Assembly (NCBI GenBank): GCA_026686845.1
Contig: JAIVEN010000014.1
Coordinates: 28,852,001 to 28,916,000 of the forward strand
Length of the DNA stretch: 64,000 nucleotides
Direction: 5' to 3'
Source: Adenanthera pavonina
Taxonomy: Eukaryota > Streptophyta > Magnoliopsida > Fabales > Fabaceae
The position numbers were made by a program, and so were the translations under genes. Under the pieces are notes generated by a model. It ran no database searches, was not told the origin of the DNA, and worked only from the letters and a program-made list of their open reading frames with translations. Numbering within the stretch: position 1 is the stretch's first letter; every line of letters begins with the position of its first letter. Positions 24,055 to 36,910 of the stretch are shown here, one piece after another.

Positions 24055-27000
24055 TCAAACTAATTCAAACCTTTTCCTCTTTCTTTTCAGATGTTGACTA
24101 ATTTGTCCCCTTTTCACAATCCAAGTACCTTCTTGATGGCTATCTCTCACATAAAGGGTATCATCTCCACCAGAATCAGTATCAAGTGATATCCCATGGA
24201 AAGGATCATCCTCAATATCCGCACCTTGATAGTCTTGACCATTATCTAAGTTGTCAATTGTTTTGTTCATTAGCATAACAATGGACTACTTCTTATTAGC
24301 AGGATCAGTGACAAAAAACACTTGTTGAGCTTGAGATGCTAAAATAAAAGGTTCATCTTTATACCCCACCCTATTAAGATCTACTTGAATGAACCCTGAA
24401 TCATCAACTCGAAGGCCGCTGTTGTTGTTAACCCACTTACAACTAAAGGCAGGTACCTATAATGAGAAGTAGTCCAATTTTCATATGTGCTCAATTACCC
24501 CAAAGTATGACATGGGTGTAAACATAAGGTTTTTGTCTTGACAATAGAAACATGCATTGATTGAGCAATAAGAGTTATCCTACTATTTTTGCATTATACT
24601 CTTATCATCTTGCTCATTTGTATAGAATATGTACCTATTGATGAGATAACCAGTGTAAGAGAGTACATACATGCTTGGACCCATAGCTAATTATTTCAAC
24701 CTGTTTGAAACTAAACTAGAATTCCTCTCCAACTCCAAGATAATGTGATCTCGCAACCAATCTATAAAAAGTCAGTTATGTTCTTTTGAAATCTAACTCC
24801 AATTCTTATTGGGGTTCAAGGTTCTAAATCTCTCCTTGTGCATTTCCACATATTCATCAACCTTATTTGAGTTGTGCAAGACATATAGGTGAGCTTGCTC
24901 CCACTATGTCCTAGAGATACTAACTATTTTACTTCCCTGAATCCCTTTACTACTTGTTGTCCCCAAGTGACAAGACCTCGAAAGCCCAATGTTATCAACA
25001 TTCAATAAGTATTCAATACAAAATTCAACAGCTTCTTCATCTATGTACTTTTCAACAATACATCCCTCTGGTCTACTTTGATTTTTCACATACCCTTTCA
25101 ATATCTTCATGTAACGCTCAATCGGATACATCCATCTCATATCAGTTGGGCCGCACATTTGTATTTCTTGAACGAGGTGTACTGTTAGGTGAACCATCAT
25201 GTCAAAGAATGAAGGTGGGAAATATATCTCAAGCTCACACAAAGTGACAACAATTTGTCTTTGCAATGTGGGAAACTTCCTAGGGTCAATGACTTTGCTA
25301 CAAATAGACTTGAAAAAGAAACATAGTTTCGTAATTGTCCCTTGCACCTTTTTGGGCAAAATGGATTGTATACCTACCAGCATCATATGCTCCATCAAAA
25401 CATGACAATCATGAAACTTTAGGCCCTTTAACTTTAAGTCTTTCATAGACACAAGGTTCCTGATATTTGAGGATTACGCCTGTAGAACTTTAACTCCATT
25501 AAGAAATTCACAAAGAGCAATTTTTTCTTTTCTAGATAAAGTATACACTGCTGGAGGTAGATAAGTATGTTGTTTCTCCTTGATCGGTGTCAATTCTCCT
25601 CTAATTCCCATCGCAACCAAATCCAATCTCACCTTCTTACCATCTTTGATCTTTCCCTCCAAATTAAGTAATGTACTAATAATACTATCACACACATTTT
25701 TTTCTATATGCATCACATCAAGGAAGTGCCTCACATACAAGGACTTCCAATATGGCAATTTAAAGAAAATTGACCTTTTCTTCCACCAACTTGTCCCAAG
25801 GTGTCTTGCAAAAGGTTTCCCAAAGTTATTATTCAAATGTTGTACCTTGCGAAATAAGTCCTTACTGCTTAACGACATAGGTTCTCCTCTTTCTTCTATA
25901 TTCCCATCAAAGGCTTTTCTCCACCCTCTATAATGATATCCCTGATGCAAAAATCTCTGATGCCCGAGAAAGACAAATTTCCCACCATGTTCCAACTGAA
26001 TGGATTATGTGCCTTCTTCATATATAGGGCAACCAAATTCTCCTTTGATACTGTATCCATGCAAATTCCCATATGTCAGAAAATCATTGATTGTACCAAA
26101 TAGCATAGCTCTTAAATTGAATGGTCCCTCCCTATACCTATCATACACCTCTACACCCCTCTCTCACAATAGCTTCAAGTCTTCAATTAGTGGAACCAAG
26201 TATATATCTATATCATTTATGAGTTGTTTAGGTCCAAAAATTAATAAAGACAGCATCATAAATTTTTGTTTCATGCATAGCCATGGAGGCAAGTTATAGT
26301 TCACTAAAATCATAGGCCACATACTGTGGGTACTACTCTGTATACCAAGCGGATTCATTCCGTAGATAGATAAGACAAGGCGATGGTTTCTATCTTCTGC
26401 CTCGAAGTCTTCATAGTCACAGTCAATTAATTTCCATTGCGGAGAATCTGTAGGATGTCTAAGCTTTCCATCTTTAATTCTTTCATTTGCATGTCATGTC
26501 AAGAGCTTCGCATTCTCCACAATGTTGTACATGCGCCTAAATCTAGGTATGATGGGAAAATACCATACTACCTAGACTCGATTCTTTCTTCTTATATCAT
26601 GGGGCATTGCATTTAGGATACTTGTTTAATGATGCAAATTCTTTTTGATATAAAATGCAATCATTAGGACAAGCATGTATCCTCTCATAGCTCATCCCAA
26701 TAGAGCTTAGCATTCGTTTAGCCTCATATGTTCAACTTGGAAGCTCATTATCCTCTGGCAGCATATCGGTTAAAAGTGCAAGCAATTATGTGCAGCTTTT
26801 ATCACTCCATCCATTGCCTGCTTTCAAGTTGTATAGCTTCAACACGTCTGATAATATCGTGAACTTAGTGCATCCAGAGTACAATAGTTTTTCTGCATCC
26901 CTCTTCAACCTATCAAATATCTCTGGACAATCCTATAGTTCATCCTCAATCACATTGGTCATCTCTTCAAGATGATCAGTCTCAAATGTACTTATGTCGA

Positions 27001-27265
27001 AATCATTTGATCTAGAGCTCCCACTATACCTATTATTGCTATACTCATTATTCATCTCACTATGCCTTGTCCATTGTGTGCAGCTTCGATCAATTCTATT
27101 AAAAACTAAATATGATTCCAAGTCAATTGCACTAACTAGCCTCCTATAACAACACTTCAAGCAAGGGCATATAATTTTTTTAGGGTTATCTATATGCTTA
27201 ACTGCAAACCTAACAAACTCTTTCACTCCATCCCAAAATTCTTGAGTCAAACGATTCGCAAACAT
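24055..27265 (-). pseudogene. TNP2-type CACTA transposase, decayed
   Basis: Domains are in the family order. The N-terminal transposase-associated domain is at 27265-26950, with zinc-ligand-like cysteines in CPCLKCCYRRLVSAIDLES. The Transposase_21 core runs about 26930-25480, including NPLGIQSSTHSMWPMILVNY and FRKVQHLNNNFGKPFARHLG. DUF4218 is at about 25474-24904 (DVMHIEKNVCDSIISTLLN lies just before it; MRWMYPIERYMKILKGYV is within). DUF4216 is at about 24780-24290, with an acidic and basic tail to 24055. TNP2 catalyses cutting at the CACTA ends. Numerous stops and shifts, for example around 26600-26400 and 24750-24450, rule out a full-length product. Confidence 0.85.
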
Positions 27266-30118
27266 CCATTTTTGATCTATACTTTTATTAAGTTATATAA
27301 ACTTTTATAACTTGTGTATAAATTTCAGCAAAGGCTCCTTTAAAAGTTGAGGCTCCTAATAATTCTACAACAACAACTTACAGGTCACATTTTTTCATAT
27401 GGATTAAATACTATGACCCTATGTTTAATACATTAATTTTCATGCTACAAAAAAAAACCTACATTCATTAATTGTACTACCATTTTTTGTTTTTCCTAAC
27501 TTTACTTTCTAATTTATTAAAGCATATGTTACGTTTCAAGTCCTTAACTAGCAAAAATATTAAACAACACAAACAAAAAAGGAGTTTCAATTATATGTTT
27601 CCAACCATCCAAATCAACTATTCATAGCTTTTCATTTACTAAATTATAACTTTTAAAGACAAACCGGCAGCATAACAACTTAAGAAAAAGAGTTTCCCAG
27701 TTATTTACTAAATTATAACTTTAAGCCATCTACTCACACAAAATACAACACATTTCAACCAAATTACATGATTTTCAGTTAAAATAATGCTAACTAATAT
27801 AACCATAGCATTAACCACTTAGCAATTCGACTAACTTAGCTAACTATACAAAAATTTTAGACAAACATAATGAGGAACCATACCTCAGACAAAGCAAATA
27901 ATCTAAAGGGCTAGCATTTTTAATTATGTCAATCTGAAACAAGCTCACCAATGACACCTTCATAGAAGTGAAGCAACAAGTTAAATGAAGGTCACCAACA
28001 AACTCAACAAGCTACCTAACATAGTTATAAGACTACAGAGGTTACTAGAGCAAAATATAGCTCCTACACAAGTTACTACAGAAAGTAGATGAGAAAGGCT
28101 TAACTTGAACAAGTGCACTAGTCATAACTTTATGAGTTTTCCAATAAAACAAAGAATCTATGCATAGTTAATTGAAGTATATTGAGAATGAAATTCATGC
28201 TAAAACCTTATATAGCTATTTATTAAAGCTAATAAAATATTAAAAACTTGATGAAATAAAGATCAATAGGCAGTATCAAAATGGTATAAGCATATAAATA
28301 CTCTAGTTGATCTTGATGCTCTAGGAATAGCAGGCACTTGATAGCCATTAAAACTATAGTTAAAATTCTTCTCCAACACCATATCTCAAGCAATCATTAT
28401 TGAAAGGAAAACTCATTAATAAAATGCAAACAACCTCCTTGAGTTTTACCAACATCCAATTTAGAAAAATAGAAGACAAGGCAGTGAGTTTATCATGGAG
28501 AAGGTCACAATTAAAGTAGAAAACAAGCTACATAATAAAATTGTACATACTAGTAAAGTTATACTTATAAATAAGCCTATATGACTCAAGAATCATTCCA
28601 TAGAAAGATTAAAAAGTTAAACGTACAAGCCAAAAGAAACAGGCACATATGAAAGTTGGTATGTTTCCTTGAGATTATAGTGACTAGAAACTCACGTTTT
28701 GAACACATCACTACTACTACTACTATGCAATTGGAAAAACATGTCTGCCATTTCAACTCCACAGTAATTATATAAAGCTTTTTGAAAATACCTAAAAAGT
28801 AGAATTTAGGATAGAGTTGATTCCATGCCCTGTCAAATAATAATAAAATAAAAGAAAACTTCATAAAATCAAATTTTCATAAACTTGACACAGAGAGAAA
28901 CCAAATATATGTAAATAATAGAACAAAACAAATTTTCAATATTGATAATAAAACTTCAATAGAATCAAACATTTTAGAAACTAAGACAAATATAAAACAT
29001 GATTTCAAAATTCCAAAAGAGAAGAAACCAAAACCAAGTAGTATTAACATCTTTTAACAATGGATGAGGGAAAGGTTCAAAATGTGAACCGAGAGGTACT
29101 CTATGGATACAAGAACTTGGGAAAATGTCACTTCCAATGGCAAGGCCTATGACAAAACATAATATACTTAACATCAGCATCAAAAAATACAAAAGCATAA
29201 AATAAAAAAAAATATATTCTCATTAGTGCCTTCATAAATTCCATTAGTTACACAAACAATTGTGTTGTTTATTCATTAGACATCCCACCTTGCAGTTCAT
29301 GAAGAAATAATGAACTTTAGTTTTATAAAGCTAGCTAGGCACTACATTCCAAAAACAATGTTTAGTTTATGTTCCTATGAATAAAGGGAGGGAGTATATA
29401 AATGACATTTTTATATATTCTTGTGAATAATAACAAGGGATGTGATAAAATGCACAGGAGTTAAGACAATGTGTATGTTATTTTAAAATATTTAAAATAA
29501 AAAACTATGTTTATTCAATCATAATTTTTCGTTGGTTTGATGCCTCTTTAGGGCTGACAAATTGGTTGGTTTGGGAATGCAACTACTTGTATAGTACAAC
29601 TATAGGCTCCGCAATGCTCTCTCATGAAAAAGTCCTAATAGTCATCACTTCAATATCACTATGGGCTTTATTTTTATTTTTTTGATAGTACACCCAAAAA
29701 TCCAAGCAAAACATTCACCACAAAAATCCAACCAAAAAAACAATTCCTCCCCATCACACACTTCATCACAAAAGTCCAAACTTTCATATTTGTTTAGTTT
29801 AGTTTGAACCATAAAGTCACGTGCTCTCTCTTTGTTAGTTTCTTCTCTATCAGCTGGACCTCAAATCAAAGTACTCTTTTTTCTTTTTTTTTTAATCAGA
29901 AGGAAATATCATGAGATTGCAAAAGCATGTAGTAAGTATATAAATATAGCATATCAGTTATTAACTGATGAAGAAATCAAGCGAATGTCAAGAACTAAGA
30001 CTGATTTTTTATACTAAAATCACAGTAATGGAATATTAAACATCTATGTTCAGCACAGGGATGGATAAATTAAACATTAAATATCAAATCTAAAACTAAA
30101 AGATGTACATTATTAACT

Positions 30119-30195
30119 GAGAGTATCACTAATTAGGAGAGGTAGCATAAGGTAGTGACCTTCTTCCTCCACCTCTCCTAATCAGTGATACTCTC
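30119..30195. other. Near-perfect inverted repeat, miRNA-like foldback
   Basis: The arms are 25 nt: 30119-30143 (GAGAGTATCACTAATTAGG and so on) and 30171-30195 (ACCTCTCCTAATCAGTGAT and so on). They pair with one mismatch across a 27-nt loop. The length and symmetry suit a short plant miRNA precursor or a tiny foldback element. I recognise no known miRNA in either arm, and the transcribed strand is unknown. Confidence 0.6.
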
Positions 30196-30816
30196 TACAA
30201 TGTGGCTTCTCAATTTTCAATGCCCTATTTTGTACACATTAAGTCCATTTTTATTATGCAGCCATGATCATTTTCATCATATGACCAGCTAAAATGTTAA
30301 CAAAGATACAACTAAAGCATTTTGAAATTCACAATCAGTTTTATTGGTATGACAACATAATCTTCAATTTGATTACCATGCTCAAATATAGGAAAATTTC
30401 ATTTTAGCATGCTTAGCTGAAAACATACTTTTAGCCAAAGGGAAGAAGGAAAACTTACTTCCATTCCCATGCATACCATATCCTCCCTTCCAGCAAGGCA
30501 ACTGCCTAATATTATTAACTATCCATTTTTCCTCAAAGCTTGAGATCTCATCGGAATTATTTAAAAAAAAGTTAGCAATATAAAGGATATATATAACATG
30601 GAACATAATCCTACCCTCATTCATATCATGCAAAGTTACATACCCCAGAAATTCTCACACTAAAAACATAAAATCTGTTTCAATACATGATAGCATAGCT
30701 TTAAGATCAACATCTACAAATAAAGGTCAACAAAGCAATATAAAAGGAAAAAAATCACACTATGATTTACATTTTAAATAAAGACAGAAGAGAAGAGATA
30801 GGGGAGATAAAATTAC

Positions 30817-30905
30817 CATTACAAGTCTAGATTCATCTTCGTTACCAAGCATATTTGCTAATTCATTGACAATTTTGGCCAAGAACACATATGCTATCAG
30901 ATAAT
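30817..30905 (-). pseudogene. Exon-like fragment of unknown gene inside the CACTA element
   Basis: On the minus strand this 89-nt piece is bounded by CTTGTACAG and GTAATT and is open in one frame: YLIAYVFLAKIVNELANMLG, then NEDESRLVM. Composition and splice borders look like real protein-coding sequence. I do not recognise the protein. It may come from a host gene captured by the transposon. Confidence 0.35.
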
Positions 30906-33599
30906 CTGTACAAGAAAAAAAAGTTACAATTTTCAAATTTAGTTACGAAGATCACATATATTAATGTGAGTGCACTTTAACACTTGATGATTCAAAGAAA
31001 ACAAAAAATAAGCCGATGATTCAAAATAAACCTAGTTATTTAAAATATCATCAAAATGATAGAGATTAGTACATATGGATGTGCTAATAAACATTGCATT
31101 CTCAAGTTTGAGAGGTCTGAAAAAGGAAAAAAAGGAAAAAGAAAAAGAAGGATGGAAAGTTTCAATTTCATTAGTTTATTATAAGGGCTAAGTTTGTCAT
31201 CGTTTATGCTTGTTTTCCAGTCCTTCTATGACCGATGCCACAATATTTTAGACTTATAGTCGATCATATGTTCCATACCATTCCTTGTTTAATAGAGCTT
31301 GATACAACAAATTTCAGGGTATTCCATAAATAACTCCCTGGAATCACTCGATCTCATTTACTTACGACTATTTCAATAATAGCTCACTTAGTCACATATG
31401 TTGATTAGTCAACAATCCACTATTTCCTTTTATACTCAACTACTTTGTTTAATCAACTCAATCAATTATTCTTGATTAGCCAACACTCTCCCTTAAGATG
31501 GAGTATGGATTTCTTATTTACCCATCTTGCAAACACTGGCCTACAACTAAAAAAGGAAGCAAAGTAAAACATTTCAGGAATCCAGGCTACTAGTGATCCC
31601 TCTAAGTGGGACTGCTTTTAGAACTCTCACACAGCAGTAACCTCTTCAATATTCCTTAGGTTCTTCTGCTATGAAGAGCTCTTTAATGTCTTTAATTTGT
31701 TACATTCTTGTTGACATTCTTTTGGCTACTCTACCAAAATCAATAGGAAGGCTTCTTGTGCTCTTCAATTCACTGCCCTTCAGTGGCCCTTTCAACTTTA
31801 CCTCAGCTAGCCTAGGCTCCCTCTTTTCTGGAGGCATTACTGTTGACATGATTAAAAAGAAAAATAGCTACAACTACCAGCAACAAGCAAAGAGAGAGAG
31901 AGAGAAGAGGAGGCAAAAATTGTCAAGATCAAGATGTTCAACCTTGACCCTTAAAACTCTTATGTATACTAGCAGACAAGGGAAGGGAATTGATATTACA
32001 AATCCCAGAACTCCCAAGAAATCTCTCAATCTCCTTTTCTTCTAATTTCCCCTTAATTCTAATTCATTTTTCAGACATCACACACAATTATACATACATA
32101 ATAAATATTCTTTAACTAATCAACAACATGTTACTTTCTCTCCTTCATTATTCTTGATCATCCAAGAATTTTAATAAGCTAAATCTCCCTTTATTACCAA
32201 TCTTATGAAAATATAACTAGATATAAATTAGGGTATAAGCTACATAGAAGAAGATAAAAAAAAACTAGTATGCAAACTATAGTGTAAAGTAGAATGGCAT
32301 TACTTGTCTGGAAGACACTTCTAAAGTAGTCTTAAGGATAGTTTATGCACTAATTGTAGATTGATATGATGCATACGACATTATTTGCATCCAATGCTGC
32401 AGTGATCCCTTTGATTGAATATGATTGCTAAACAAGGACTTTGAGTCAACCATAAACTTGAACTCACTCATAATAATCTTAACAGGTCAATGCTTCAAAA
32501 GCACGTTAACTAGTTGACTTACTCATTCATAAAGGCTGGTAAGAACTAAAATGAGTACACCCTCCCAAGTGACGTAGATTTTATGCAATTATATATACCA
32601 AATACCATATTATATCAAGTAGCCCTTCAAAAACTAATGCATTATATTTATAATGTAGGTGTAGCACGTGAAAGCATCAGTACAATGGGAAAGTCATCAT
32701 CACCTCGAACCCCATTCCACTGGCTCAAAGGCATTACAAAAGAAAGATATACAATCAACTAGTTGCATATAATTCATCTAATTTTAGGCCATTTGAATCG
32801 ATTGCTACACTAAGCAACCACAACACAACGCTTTCATAAAAGACAATAGTAGGAAATTTGGAAAAGAAAAAAAATAAAAAAAGAACTTCCAAGACAACTA
32901 GATCATACAATTCTATTGATCAGGATGACAAAGTTAGCAATAAAACTACAAAAACTAGAAAGAAAACTGTTACAGTCAAGGGATTTGTAGTCCGAAAATC
33001 TGAGAAAGGCGACCAAAGATATAAAAGAATATTTTAAGGTATACTGGGCTAAATTTGAAACAATAGAAGTGAGAGAAAACAAGAAACACAAGGCTATGGG
33101 CATTACCTTTAGATTGCAGATCTATACTTGCCTTCGAGATTCTTACAGACCTAGAGATGCACGAAGCTCTAATAGAATAGAATTTCACAGAAGAAGAACA
33201 TAATATATAGAAAAAATTTATTGTGCCGAGAGAAAGCATGGAGGAAGAGAGCGTTAGTGAGACAGTGGGTTTACCTCAAAGCTAGCTACCGTTCACCATT
33301 AGGAGTGGGAGGGATTTCAAATTTGTCGGAGAGAATGGAACTAGGCCTCTTTCACTCTATTCGCCTTCACTGTTAACAGGAAGAGGTTTCAAGAGTTCAA
33401 GCATATTCAAGCGGTCTCAGCTTCGACCTTCAGGTTGAATGGGATTTTTGTGGAGCACAACTGTTGTGGAGAAGGGAAAGCGTGTCAACTTTGATCGTGT
33501 GGTGGCTGTAGAGCTGTGCCATAAGAGTTGTGGCAAAGGAGGGATTCAGAGCACATGGTGGGAACGAAGACGGCATAATTCAGAGCACACACGATGTTA

Positions 33600-34235
33600 G
33601 GGTAAAAAGGGGCTTTAGTAGTTTTTTTAAATAACTTAGTTAGCTTTTATATGTTAAACACTAACTAAAATGTGAACGTAGATGACGTTTATATTTTAAA
33701 GGCCATCTAAAATCTAACACTTTAATGGTGTTTACTATATAAATGCCAACTAAAAGTTTTAAAAACAAATTTTAAAAAATTTTGGAACTTTGCTCGATGT
33801 TTAAAATATAAATGCCACCTAAAATAATATACATGGCATTTATATATTAAACACCAACTAAAATTATCATACATAGTTAGCGTTTAATATATAAACGCAA
33901 CTAAAAATTAAAAAAAAAATCTAAAACTTTGGTTGGTGTTTAAAATATAAACGCCACCTAAAATAATATAGATGGCATTTATATCTTAAACGCCAACTGA
34001 AATGATAATCTATCTTTGGCGTTTAATTTATAAATGCCAACTAAAAACAAAAAAAAATTAAAAAAAATTATGCAGCTTTGCTTGGCGTTTAGATGTATAA
34101 ACACCATATAAATCTTTTCATTAGTTAGCATTTATCTACCTAAACGCCAACTTTGTTCCATCGTCTAAATTAGTTGGCGTTTATTAAATAAACTCCAACT
34201 ATTGAGTGCCATTAAAGCCATAAATTGGTGTAGTG
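33600..34235. repeat. Right subterminal repeats and terminal inverted repeat of the 14.9-kb CACTA element
   Basis: At least ten alternating copies of the type GGCGTTTA, GCCAACTAAAA and ATAAACGCC lie at short intervals. They end in TTGGTGTAGTG at 34235. Compared with the left side (about 300 bp), the right array is longer. Confidence 0.85.
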
Positions 34236-35473
34236 TCTATGAATTGATGATGATAATATGTGTGTATAACTGAGCTTAACTATTGAGATTTTTTGAATCT
34301 CACCCTTTCAAATGATCATCATGACTAGCCCCAAGCTATGGGAAGAAGGGGTCAAGAGTGCTAAGGAAAAAGAAGAAAGAAGATGAAACATAATGTTCTT
34401 TTCAAATTATGATCTAGTGGTTTGAAATGATATGTAAGGTTATGAGCATGTTACTAAATATGTATCTCCATACTATTATGATCATTAAAGCATTATGAAA
34501 TGTTATGTATGAATTTAGTACAATGATCCATGATGTATTATGTCTATGAAGCTTACTTCATTAAGTTATGATTGGAAATGCTCAATTAGAACACTCTTAA
34601 AATTATAAAGGTACCGTTCATATGAACAGGGTATAATGCATGAGTGTTATGTATGCTCAAAAAGTAGATAAATGATATTTTTATAAAGTTAAAGAACATC
34701 TAAATTGGATAAGTGTACAATTTATGGTCAATTTTTTAAATTAAAGGTCAAAGTTAGATAGTGTAGGAAGAATTGGAACATTAACTGTAGGTTCTAGAAA
34801 TTTTAGAAGATAATATAAAATCATGTAGAGATCCAAAAATTTAGATATTTATATGTATGGAAAGGTCTATGATTTAGGTTTAAAATGCCACTTTTGAAAG
34901 TAGTTGGAGTTATAAATTAAAAGATGTATTGGCTTGCCTAAAATTGGTCTAGTTAGAGTTGAATTCTGACCCTTAGAGGTTTTAGTTGATGCTATGCCTA
35001 GGACAAATAGAATAAATGTACAAGAAAAGTATTTCTAGAAAGTAGAGATATAGAGCTTTCCAATGACATATAGAATGAATGATTTGGCTTAGGATATTAG
35101 GAGATATAAATTTTTAAATATAAAGTCAAAATCTTGGGAATATATAAAATGACCAAATATACAGTAAATTTAAGAAATAAACTATACAAATTGGCCCAGT
35201 GAATATCTTGATTCATATTTTTTTTTCATGTAGAGAATATTTTTATCTATTTTTAGAGACTTGAATCACCTTTTATATGATTTTTTTTAGATTTAGATAT
35301 GAATTTTCGAATTTCAGTCGTTAAATGAAATTACCAAATGAACAGTACACAAAATTTGTGAAGATTCTATTTTTAATTTTTAAGTGATTCAAGTTTCCAA
35401 ACATTATTAATGGGCTATAACTAAGGTCTAATACATGGGAAATAAGATGTAAGTTTAAGGTGTTACAGAAACC

Positions 35474-36517
35474 CTCAGGGTTTCTTCAACCCCAAGAAAT
35501 TTTTGAGTGGAAATGGCATAATATGGAGTTACCTCAAAAACAGTCAGGTAAAGATGCCATTTGGGTTGTTGTTGATCAGTTAGCTAAATTTACCCACTTT
35601 TTGCCTATCAAGGCCAATTAATCCTTAAATGAGCTTGCCTAAATGTATGTGCAAGAGATTGTGAGGTTACATGAAATGCCATTAAGCATAGTCTTTGATA
35701 AGGATCCTAAATTTGTTTCTAAATTTTGGGGAGCTTTACATGAATCTTTTGAATCTAATTTACAATTTAGTTTAGCTTATCATCCCTAGACTGATGGTCA
35801 ATCAAAATGAACAATTAAAACCCTTGAAGACATGCTTAGGGCATACATCTTAGATCAAGGAGAGATGGGAAAAATATATATCATTGATAGAGTTTGCATA
35901 CAATAATAGCTATCATTCAGGTAATGAGATGGCACCCTACAAAGCTCTTTATGGTAGGAAATGCCAATCGCCCTTGCATTTGTTTGAGGTTGGTGAGACA
36001 AGATTGTACAAGCCAAAAATAGTTGAGGAAGCCATTGAGCAGCTTAAGCTAATTCATAAAAAGATATTGACTTCTCAAAGTAGACAAAAGTATTATGCTG
36101 ATAAAAGAAGGAAACCATTAGAGTTTGAGGAAGAAGTACATGTGTTCTTAAAGATTACTCCAACTACTGGAGTAGGTAGATCCATAAACTCCCAAAAGTT
36201 GAGCCCAAGATACATAGGCCCTATCATCTTGCTTTGCCCCCTAAATTGTCTAATCTTCACCTTGTGTTTCATGTATCACAACTCCACATGTTCATCTTTG
36301 ATCTTTCACACATCATAGCAAAAGAGTTGGTGCAAGTTAAAGAAAATTTGAAGTATGAGCCAAAACTTGCCAAGATAGTGGATACTGATAAGAAACACTT
36401 GTGAAATAAGACTATCTCCTTGGTTAAGGTTGTTTGGGAAGGATTGACCCCAGTAGAAGCAACATGAGAAACATAAGAGTATAAGCGGTAGAAATATCCA
36501 AAATTGTTTAATTAAGG
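35474..36517 (+). pseudogene. Chromovirus integrase and chromodomain-like C terminus
   Basis: The text resumes at GFLQPQEIFEWKW, then the integrase core: WVVVDQLAKFTHFLP (first Asp), IVFDKDPKFVSKFW (second Asp), and the third catalytic position, where AAA (35805-35807) encodes Lys instead of Glu and is followed by TGA. A TAG stands at 35787-35789. Next are EFAYNNSYHSGNEMAPYKAL and YGRKC, typical of gypsy integrases. The tail (to about 36517) resembles the KYEPKLAKIVDTDKKHL and VKVVWEGLTPVEAT chromodomain-like end of Tekay-type chromoviruses. Stops and frameshifts (near 35880 and 36200) abolish function. This is the downstream half of the polyprotein whose upstream half ends near 11423. Confidence 0.87.
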
Positions 36518-36544
36518 TAATTAAGTTTTGTGAATAAAATTCTT

Positions 36545-36560
36545 AAAAGGTTGGGAGAAA
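36545..36560 (+). other. Polypurine tract of the chromovirus
   Basis: AAAAGGTTGGGAGAAA lies directly before TGTAACATCC. This purine-rich run would prime plus-strand synthesis and marks the 3' LTR start. Confidence 0.7.
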
Positions 36561-36910
36561 TGTAACATCCTCCCAAATGGGAATTTTATCCTAGTTAATT
36601 AATTATTTGGGGTTAAAGGAAATTTTCTAGAATTTAGTGGAAGTAAAAGTTTTTGTTCAATTATTGAATTTAATGAAACATCTTCTTGACAGGGAATTTT
36701 ATCTTAGTAAAATTGAAAGATAGTAAGAATTAGTAAGACAAGATAAAAGTTTTGGACCTAGAAATATTTTTTAGAAATTTTATAATGATAACAAAATAAT
36801 AATTGAAATTCTTAAAATATTAGTAAATAATGAAGTTAGCGACTTTGAACAATGATATGAAATTTGAGAGGATATTGTGCATTAGTACATATGAGCGTAT
36901 CATACATATT
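36561..36910 (+). mobile_element. Start of the chromovirus 3' LTR, interrupted by a CACTA element
   Basis: The LTR starts TGTAACATCCTCCC right after the polypurine tract. After 350 bp it is interrupted by the CACTA element at 36911-41976 and resumes at 41980. Its far end is not identified, and I could not match it to a 5' LTR upstream of 7968. Confidence 0.6.

Larger units (their letters stand above)
27266..33300. other. Six-kb non-transposase interior of the CACTA element, possible captured sequence
   Basis: This stretch contains no transposase motif. Candidate minus-strand exons with splice borders are seen, best at 30905-30817. A near-perfect foldback is at 30119-30195, and other short frames are unconvincing. 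A moderately GC-richer part at 33240-33560 may be the 5' leader and promoter of the minus-strand transposase transcript. Large CACTA elements often contain captured host sequence, and that is one reading here. Long introns of the transposase transcript are another. Confidence 0.45.
19308..34235 (-). mobile_element. CACTA (En/Spm) transposon, 14.9 kb, with TNP2, Transposase_24 and Ulp1 genes
   Basis: The left end is CACTACGCCAAAAATGG and the right end, read inverted, is CACTACACCAATTTATGG. The flanking trinucleotides are TCC (19305-19307) and TCT (34236-34238), a duplication with one later change. The LTR sequence on both sides joins collinearly with a related copy near 14690, which confirms both borders. 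Subterminal GGCGTTTA and GCCAACTAAA repeats fill about 300 bp at the left and 600 bp at the right. All three recognised genes lie on the minus strand and are decayed. About 6 kb (27270-33300) between TNP2 and the right end has no transposase gene. Confidence 0.92.
11424..35467 (+). mobile_element. Outer long LTR (family T), 5'-truncated, interrupted by three later insertions
   Basis: The pieces 11424-12590, 15923-16712, 19235-19307 and 34239-35467 join into one LTR of about 3.25 kb, collinear with the complete copy at 12591-15917. Shared text includes GTATAAGTATTGCATA near the start, the GAGATT...AATCTC hairpin (34285-34301) and the end TTTAAGGTGTTACA at 35467. The usual first 230 bp, starting TGTAATATCC, are absent, so the left border is a deletion junction with the chromovirus pol and no target duplication can be checked. 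It contains no reading frame. Length and ends fit long chromovirus LTRs (inference). Confidence 0.85.

Noticed and set aside
24954..26299. Several plus-strand frames opposite the TNP2 gene
   Set aside because: They are antisense to readable transposase domains on the minus strand.
31671..32045. A 124-codon plus-strand frame inside the large CACTA element
   Set aside because: No domain, no splice context, and a composition typical of chance translation of AT-rich DNA.
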